From contig NZ_LQIW01000051.1 in NCBI RefSeq assembly GCF_001500025.1, positions 62,001 through 126,000 of the forward strand: 64,000 bases of DNA, read 5' to 3'. This document shows, piece by piece, positions 59,117 through 64,000 of this stretch; the stretch's first letter is position 1; each line of letters begins with the position of its first letter. Below the pieces are notes generated by a model. The model saw nothing but the letters and a program-made list of their open reading frames with translations. It was not told where the DNA came from and searched no databases. This DNA comes from Mycobacterium sp. IS-1590 (lineage in GTDB: Bacteria; Actinomycetota; Actinomycetes; Mycobacteriales; Mycobacteriaceae). The position numbers and the translations under genes are program-made.

Positions 59117-60616
59117 ATGCGAATGACCCGACAGATCCTCATTCAGATGGCCATCTTCTCCGCCATCGCGATCCTCGCGTTGGGGATCATGGTCTTCGGT
59201 TACATGCGCCTGCCCAGCCTCCTGGGTGTCGGCCAGTACCGCGTCACCCTTGAATTGCCGGAGACCGGCGGGCTGTATCCGAGGAGCAACGTCACCTACC
59301 GCGGTGTGCAGGTCGGTGAGGTGAAAAGCGTGGGTCTCACGGACAGGGGAGTCGAGGCGGTGCTGTCGCTGGACTCCGACGTCGGGATCCCGGCCGACCT
59401 CGAAGCCGAGGTGCACAGCGTGTCCGCCGTCGGCGAGCAGTTCGTCCAGTTGCTTCCGCGCAGCGGCGAGGGTCCGGAGTTGAGGGACGGCGATGTGATC
59501 CCGGTGGACCGCGCCAGGGTTCCAGCGGACATCAATACGGTGCTCGACGACACGGCCCGGGGCCTGCAGGCGATCCCCCAGGAGAACTTGAGGACCGTCG
59601 TCGACGAGGCCTATACCGCAGTGGGCGGGCTCGGTCCCGAGCTGCGCCGGCTGGTCCAGGGCAGCGCCACGCTGGCCATCGACGCCCGCAAGAACCTCGA
59701 CCCGCTGCTCACGCTGATCGATCAGTCCAAGCCGATACTTGACACCCAGACCGAAACCGCCGGCTCCATTCAGGCGTGGGCGGCGAACCTGGCGAGCATC
59801 AGCGGTCAAGTGCAGAGCCAGGATCCGGCGGTCTCGGGAATCCTGGCCAAGGGGCCGGGGGCCGCCGACGAGGTGCGCGCCCTGTTCGAACGGCTGCAGC
59901 CGACCCTGCCGATCGTGCTGGCCAATCTGGTCAGCATCGGAGAGGTCGCGCTCGCCTATCAGCCGAGCCTCGAGCAGCTGCTGGTGTTGTTGCCGCAGGG
60001 CACCGCCGTCACCCAGGCCGTGGGTGTGCACAAGCGAAATACCAAGCAGGACTACATGGGGGATTCGCTGATCTTCAACCTCAACGCGATCCTGCCCGCG
60101 TTGCCCGCGCCGCTGCCGCTGCCGCCGCAGAATCTGCCGCCGCCGTGTACGACGGGGTTCCTGCCCGCGCAGCAGCAGCGCGTTCCGGTCTTCGAGGACT
60201 ACCCCGACCGGCCGGTGGGCGATCTGTACTGCCGGACGCCGCAGGACGCGCCGTTCAACGTCCGCGGCGCCCGCAACCTGCCGTGTGTCACCGTGCCGGG
60301 CAAGCGGGCTCCGACGTGGCAGATGTGCGAGAGCGACGAGCAGTACGTGCCGCTCAACGACGGCTACAACTGGAAGGGCGATCCGAACGCGACGCTGTCC
60401 GGGCAGCCCATCCCGCATGTGCCCCCGGATGTGCCCGTCGCCATCACGCCGCCTCCGCCGGGTACGCCGCCGCTGCCCGTCGCGGCCGCCGAGTACGACC
60501 CCGCGTCCGGTGAATACGTCGGGCCGGACGGCAAGGTGTACACCCAGTCCAACCTGGCCAATGGTGCGGCGGGGGAGCGGCCGTGGCAGTCGATGCTCGT
60601 CCCGCCGGGGAGCTGA
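59117..60616 (+). CDS. mceF: Mce family protein F
   Basis: A 499-residue protein: transmembrane helix about 8-28, MCE domain about 38-118 with GGLYPRSNVTYRGVQVGEV, helical needle region to about 300, then a long C-terminal tail with Cys pairs (PPCTTGF, LYCRTP, LPCVTV, WQMCESDE) and VYTQSNLANGAAGERPWQSML, a sequence typical for MceF ends. It starts one base after the mceE stop. A 143-base gap follows. Confidence 0.92.
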   Translation: MRMTRQILIQMAIFSAIAILALGIMVFGYMRLPSLLGVGQYRVTLELPETGGLYPRSNVTYRGVQVGEVKSVGLTDRGVEAVLSLDSDVGIPADLEAEVHSVSAVGEQFVQLLPRSGEGPELRDGDVIPVDRARVPADINTVLDDTARGLQAIPQENLRTVVDEAYTAVGGLGPELRRLVQGSATLAIDARKNLDPLLTLIDQSKPILDTQTETAGSIQAWAANLASISGQVQSQDPAVSGILAKGPGAADEVRALFERLQPTLPIVLANLVSIGEVALAYQPSLEQLLVLLPQGTAVTQAVGVHKRNTKQDYMGDSLIFNLNAILPALPAPLPLPPQNLPPPCTTGFLPAQQQRVPVFEDYPDRPVGDLYCRTPQDAPFNVRGARNLPCVTVPGKRAPTWQMCESDEQYVPLNDGYNWKGDPNATLSGQPIPHVPPDVPVAITPPPPGTPPLPVAAAEYDPASGEYVGPDGKVYTQSNLANGAAGERPWQSMLVPPGS

Positions 60617-60680
60617 CGCTGATCGTTGCGGTATCTGAGCCGGCACGGATGTGGTGCCGTTTCGTGGGCAGGTTCCGACG

Positions 60681-60700
60681 CTATGGTGTCGGACACGTAA
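60681..60700. other. small hairpin in the mceF/Mce-associated gap
   Basis: TCCGAC and GTCGGA pair around an eight-base loop in the gap 60617-60759. It may weaken transcription into the two Mce-associated genes or be part of a secondary promoter; no other feature is seen in this gap. Confidence 0.3.
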
Positions 60701-60759
60701 GTTGTAGCCGACCTGTCTACCCGACCCCGACCTGGCCCATGGGCCGCAGAGGAACCTAG

Positions 60760-61452
60760 ATGGCAGACGAGACCACACCCGGCAAGGACGCCGCGGCCGA
60801 AGGTCCCGAGTCCACGACGCCTGCCGAGGCGACACCCGCCGAGACGACACCGGCTGCTTCGGCGACAGAGACCCCCGAGACGGCAGGGGATGCCGAGGCC
60901 GTCGAGGATTACGACGCCGCCGACGCCGCCGACGGCGGCGCCGAACCCGCTCCGCCCAAGGCGCCGATGTCGCACGTTCGGCTGGCGACGATCGTCGGCC
61001 TCTTGGTCGTGGTGGCCCTGGCGGCGCTGACCGGGTGGCTCGGGTACCGGGCGTACGAGTCGCGGCAGGCCGACGATCTGCGCAACCTCTTCCTGCAGGT
61101 CGGGCGGCAGGGCGCGCTGAACCTCACGACGATCAGCCACGAGCACGCCGAGCAGGATGTGCAACGCGTCCTGGACTCGTCGACCGGAACGTTCTACGAC
61201 GACTTCCAGGCCCGTGCGCAACCGTTCGTCGAGGTCGTCAAGCAGGCACAGTCGAAGTCGGAAGGCGAGATCGCCGAGGCCGGAATCGAGTCGTTGAACG
61301 ACGACGAGGCCAAGGTGCTGGTGGCGGTGACCGTCAACACGACGAACGCGGGGGCACCCGAGCAGGCGCCGCGGTCTTGGCGGATGAGGATTTCGGTGCA
61401 GAAGACCGGCGAGGACGAGGCCAAGATCTCGAATGTGGAGTTCGTACCGTGA
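60760..61452 (+). CDS. Mce-associated membrane protein 1
   Basis: A 230-residue protein: acidic, Thr/Ala/Pro-rich cytoplasmic part to about residue 68, transmembrane helix at about 73-93 (LATIVGLLVVVALAALTGWL), then a periplasmic alpha+beta domain of the Mas/OmamA type with NLTTISHEHAEQDVQRVLDSSTG in parts. Such proteins stabilise Mce importers. AGAGGAACCTAG precedes ATG 60760. It overlaps the next gene by four bases (GTGA). Confidence 0.87.
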   Translation: MADETTPGKDAAAEGPESTTPAEATPAETTPAASATETPETAGDAEAVEDYDAADAADGGAEPAPPKAPMSHVRLATIVGLLVVVALAALTGWLGYRAYESRQADDLRNLFLQVGRQGALNLTTISHEHAEQDVQRVLDSSTGTFYDDFQARAQPFVEVVKQAQSKSEGEIAEAGIESLNDDEAKVLVAVTVNTTNAGAPEQAPRSWRMRISVQKTGEDEAKISNVEFVP

Positions 61453-62243
61453 GTAATAGACATCGGCTTCCGCGGCGCAAACGAGACAACGACGCCACCG
61501 ACGAGTCCGCCGAGAAGGCCGCGACGCCGGCATCCGAGGCGGTCGAGTTGACGGAATCGACGGCCGAGACGACGACGGCCGCCCCGGCGGAGAGCACCGC
61601 ATCCGCGGAGAGCACCGCATTCGCCACGACCTCCGAATCGGCAGCGACCTCCGAGTCGGCGAAGACCTCGGAGCCCGCCGAGACGACCGAATCAGCGGGG
61701 GCTTCGGAGCCCGCCGAGACGACCTCGCCCGCGCCGGCAGAGCCCACCGGCGGGCGAGGCATCAACTGGGCCCGCGTCTTCGCGTTCGGTGTGCTGCCCG
61801 CCCTCGCCCTGCTGCTGGCGGGTGCAGCGGGCTACCTGAAGTGGGTGGACAACTCCGTGCGCAACGCGGACGCGGCGCGCGCCGAGTCGGTCCAGGTCGC
61901 CAAGGACAGCACGGTGGCGATGCTGTCGTACAAGCCGGACACCGTCGAACAGCAGCTCAACGATGCTCGCTCCCTGTTGACCGGCGACTTCGAGGAGTCC
62001 TACACCGGGCTCATCAACGACGTGGTGATCCCCGGCGCGCAGCAGAAGCAGATTTCTGCGGTGGCTTCGGTGCCGGCGGCCGCATCCGTGTCGGCCGGCC
62101 CCGACGAGGCCGTGGTGTTGGTGTTCGTCAACCAGACCGTCGTCATGGGCCAGGACGCTCCGACGGATACCGCCTCGAGCGTGCGGGTGACGTTGGAGAA
62201 GATCGACGGCCGCTGGCTCATCTCGAAGTTCGACCCGGTGTAG
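61449..62243 (+). CDS. Mce-associated membrane protein 2
   Basis: A 264-residue protein with the same layout as its neighbour: a low-complexity Glu/Ser/Thr/Ala-rich cytoplasmic part (to about 100), a transmembrane helix (WARVFAFGVLPALALLLAGAAG region) and a periplasmic Mas-type domain with DSTVAMLSYKPDTVEQQLNDAR (in pieces) and LEKIDGRWLISKFDPV. It starts at GTG 61449, overlapping the preceding stop. Confidence 0.87.
   Translation: MSNRHRLPRRKRDNDATDESAEKAATPASEAVELTESTAETTTAAPAESTASAESTAFATTSESAATSESAKTSEPAETTESAGASEPAETTSPAPAEPTGGRGINWARVFAFGVLPALALLLAGAAGYLKWVDNSVRNADAARAESVQVAKDSTVAMLSYKPDTVEQQLNDARSLLTGDFEESYTGLINDVVIPGAQQKQISAVASVPAAASVSAGPDEAVVLVFVNQTVVMGQDAPTDTASSVRVTLEKIDGRWLISKFDPV
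61555..61745 (+). repeat. low-complexity Ser/Thr/Glu/Ala coding repeat
   Basis: The segment codes for short units such as ESTASAESTA and SEPAETTESAGASEPAETT. A 21-base stretch at 61668-61688 is repeated exactly at 61704-61724, and other units recur with changes. The tract could change length by slippage without harming the membrane and periplasmic domains. Confidence 0.6.
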
Positions 62244-62249
62244 GCCGTA

Positions 62250-63158
62250 GTGGCCGAACCCGAACTCATCGATGTCGATGCGCCGGGTGTGCGGCTGCGC
62301 GCGCTCAGCTGGGGCGCCGTCGGCGCGCCGATCGCGTTGTGCCTGCACGGTTTTCCCGACACTGCGCACGGATGGCGCAGCGTCGCACCGAGACTGGTCG
62401 ATGCGGGATGGCGGGTGGTGGCGCCGTTCATGCGAGGCTACGCACCGTCGTCGACGGCATCGGACGGCAGCTACCACGTCGGCGCGCTGATGGACGACGC
62501 GCTGAGGGTGCTCGACGCGGCCGGGCCGACCGGCCGCGATGTGCTCATCGGGCATGACTGGGGAGCGATCGCCGGCGCCGGGCTCGCCGCGATGCCGGAC
62601 AGTCCCTTCTCGAAGGCCGTCATCATGTCGGTACCGCTTGCCGCCGCGTTCCGACCCCTTGGCCGGACGCCGGATGCGGGCCGGCTCGCCGCGCAGTTGC
62701 CCCGGCAGTTGCTCCGCAGCTGGTACATCATGTACTTCCAATTGCCCGGCCTGCCCGAGAGATCCGCGTCGTGGGTGGTGCCCCGCCTGTGGCGCCAATG
62801 GTCGCCGGGTTACGACGCCACCGAGGACGTCGCCCACGTCCTCGACGCGATCGGCGCGCCCGAGAATTGGCGCGCCGCGCTCGGCTACTACCGGGCCACT
62901 GTGCGCAACAGCAAGCCACCCGCGCAATACGCCGAACTGCACCGGCATTGGCTGTCGGCGCCGCAGCTGCCGACGCTGTACCTGCACGGCACCGACGATG
63001 GTTGCGCCTCAGCCGATTACGCCCGATGGGTTCAGCGGGTTCTGCCCGAGGGCAGTGAGGTCGCCACCGTCGCGCGGGCCGGTCACTTCCTGCAACTGGA
63101 ACAGCCCGAAGCCGTCGCGCGCCACATCGTCGACTTCGTCGGCGCTGCGCGCGCCTAG
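62250..63158 (+). CDS. epoxide hydrolase-like alpha/beta hydrolase
   Basis: A 302-residue hydrolase starting at GTG 62250, six bases after the mce operon. LHGFPDTAHGWRSVAP is the oxyanion segment, the nucleophile elbow GHDWGAI carries Asp as in epoxide hydrolases and dehalogenases, and the catalytic His is in RAGHFLQLEQPE. A cap domain lies at about 130-215. The small gap suggests that it is transcribed with the Mce-associated genes. Confidence 0.85.
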   Translation: MAEPELIDVDAPGVRLRALSWGAVGAPIALCLHGFPDTAHGWRSVAPRLVDAGWRVVAPFMRGYAPSSTASDGSYHVGALMDDALRVLDAAGPTGRDVLIGHDWGAIAGAGLAAMPDSPFSKAVIMSVPLAAAFRPLGRTPDAGRLAAQLPRQLLRSWYIMYFQLPGLPERSASWVVPRLWRQWSPGYDATEDVAHVLDAIGAPENWRAALGYYRATVRNSKPPAQYAELHRHWLSAPQLPTLYLHGTDDGCASADYARWVQRVLPEGSEVATVARAGHFLQLEQPEAVARHIVDFVGAARA

Positions 63159-63168
63159 TCTGGGGGAC

Positions 63169-64000
63169 ATGGGGCGGCGACTGGCTGCGGTGGATGCGCA
63201 GACGTACTTGATGTCGGCGAAGATCCCCAGCGATCAGTTTCTGCTCTACGGTTTCGCGGGGGCCGTTGCCGATATCCCGTTGGCCGTCGCGCGAGTCCGC
63301 GACCGGGCGCGCGGTTGCACCGAGTTGCGCCTGCGGGTGCGTGACGGCAATCGGCTGACGTATCCGCAGTGGGTGGCCGCGGACGTCTCAGCGAACCAGT
63401 TCGTCATGCACGCCGCGGGAAACAGTTGGGCGGACTGTCTGGCGATCGTGGCCGGGGTGTTGAGCTCGGACCAACTCGATCCGCGGGCTATGACGTGGCG
63501 GCTCCACATCTTCCCGCGGGTCGAGAACGTTCCCGCAGTGGGACAGGGCACGGTTGCGGTGGTGCAACTGACGCACGCGCTCGGGGACGGTGTACGGTCG
63601 TCGGCGCTGGCGGCATGGTTGTTCGGAAGACCGGAGATCGTGCCGAATATTCCGGCGCCAGAGCTATTTTCGGGCGTAAGGTTGCCATGGCGCGGCTATG
63701 CGGCTGCGCGGGCCCACCGCGGGCTGGTGCGAGATACGTCGGCCGGATCGGTTCCGCCACCGGCGGATCCACGTCCGGCGTTGCGCAGCAATGCGCGACC
63801 GCAAGGATTGCGCAGCATTCGGACGGTGGTCATGCGGCGCGCAGCGATGCCGGGGCCGACGGTGACGGTCGGTGTACTTGCCGCGGTGTCCGAGGCGTTG
63901 GCCGGGCACCTGCGCGAGTTCGGTGACGACCCGTCGCTGCTGGGCGCCGAAGTGCCTATGGCGAAAGCGGGAGACCGGCACGCGCACAACCATTTCGGCA
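63169..64000 (+). CDS. WS/DGAT-like acyltransferase, cut by window end
   Basis: A reading frame starting at ATG 63169 and open to the window end (277 codons). It reads MGRRLAAVDAQTYLMSAKIPS; the segment VVQLTHALGDGVRSSALAAW holds HxxxDG, the catalytic motif of wax ester synthase/diacylglycerol acyltransferases, but the first His of the usual HHxxxDG is Thr. The HNHFG near the cut resembles the GN-type C-terminal motif region. It starts ten bases after the hydrolase stop. Activity on acyl-CoA is inferred, and the changed His may alter it. Confidence 0.78.
   Translation, partial: MGRRLAAVDAQTYLMSAKIPSDQFLLYGFAGAVADIPLAVARVRDRARGCTELRLRVRDGNRLTYPQWVAADVSANQFVMHAAGNSWADCLAIVAGVLSSDQLDPRAMTWRLHIFPRVENVPAVGQGTVAVVQLTHALGDGVRSSALAAWLFGRPEIVPNIPAPELFSGVRLPWRGYAAARAHRGLVRDTSAGSVPPPADPRPALRSNARPQGLRSIRTVVMRRAAMPGPTVTVGVLAAVSEALAGHLREFGDDPSLLGAEVPMAKAGDRHAHNHFG

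Noticed and set aside
58964..60850. A 628-codon minus-strand frame opposite mceF
   Set aside because: Antisense to mceF with typical high-GC composition and no family signature.
51147..62243. Assignment of this cassette as the sterol importer Mce4
   Set aside because: No KstR motif was noticed upstream of yrbEA and the TetR neighbour is not typical of mce4. Without a tree the locus number cannot be given.
1..64000. CRISPR arrays, tRNA, rRNA, insertion sequences, prophage
   Set aside because: No regular repeat-spacer pattern, tRNA-like fold, transposase, integrase or phage structural gene was found.

Overview
This window is GC-rich actinobacterial DNA from a mycobacterium, most likely an environmental, fast-growing Mycolicibacterium-type species. 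The signs are mycothiol S-conjugate amidase (mca), the proline-rich antigen Pra, the Z-farnesyl diphosphate synthase, DesA2, PhoH2, a complete YrbE/Mce cassette, and KstR-type operators. From about 1 to 42 kb the gene order follows the block that I recall as Rv1076-Rv1112 in M. tuberculosis (lipU-cbs-pra-metB-greA-mca ... coaA-glyA-desA2-phoH2 ... fum-glpX ... xseB-xseA-ispH-ychF). It differs by insertions such as a GPP34 protein, a ketosteroid-isomerase-like protein, a DUF885 protein, two giant LuxR regulators and two SDRs. Synteny is from memory and was not checked by search.

Layout: 0-6.5 kb holds sulfur amino acid genes (cbs, metB), two proline-rich membrane proteins and an acyl-CoA dehydrogenase. 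6.5-15.5 kb holds greA, the mca operon (mca, small membrane protein, DUF255 protein, NTF2-like protein), a hemolysin III protein, Z-FPP synthase, a large unknown membrane protein and two tandem paralogous four-helix membrane proteins. 15.5-22 kb has coaA, a DUF885 hydrolase, an unusual nested palindrome, glyA, desA2 and phoH2. 22-30.3 kb is a leftward set glpX-fum-LAL-LAL with very short gaps. 30.4-42.4 kb contains a DUF4245 protein, dienelactone hydrolase, AI-2E transporter, two SDRs and a 3-beta-hydroxysteroid dehydrogenase (both units preceded by a perfect KstR motif), exonuclease VII, a lipid-droplet protein, ispH and ychF.

42.4-50.9 kb is a more variable region: a cadI/arsR-type metal-response pair, DUF1801 and GNAT proteins, a secreted peptide with a 14-residue repeat, a DUF2993 protein, a tiny lipoprotein, a permuted NlpC-like protein, an adenylate cyclase, a CrtC/AttH-like protein, an alpha/beta hydrolase and a TetR regulator. 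51.1-62.2 kb is one continuous mce operon (yrbEA, yrbEB, mceA-F, two Mce-associated proteins), followed by an epoxide-hydrolase-like gene and a WS/DGAT-like acyltransferase cut by the window end.

The functional themes are lipid and sterol uptake and processing (mce, 3-beta-HSD, SDRs, acyl-CoA dehydrogenase, WS/DGAT, lipid-droplet protein) and sulfur/thiol metabolism (cbs, metB, mca). Many start codons sit 6-9 bases after a TANNNT box, which fits leaderless transcription. No tRNA, rRNA, insertion sequence or CRISPR array was seen.
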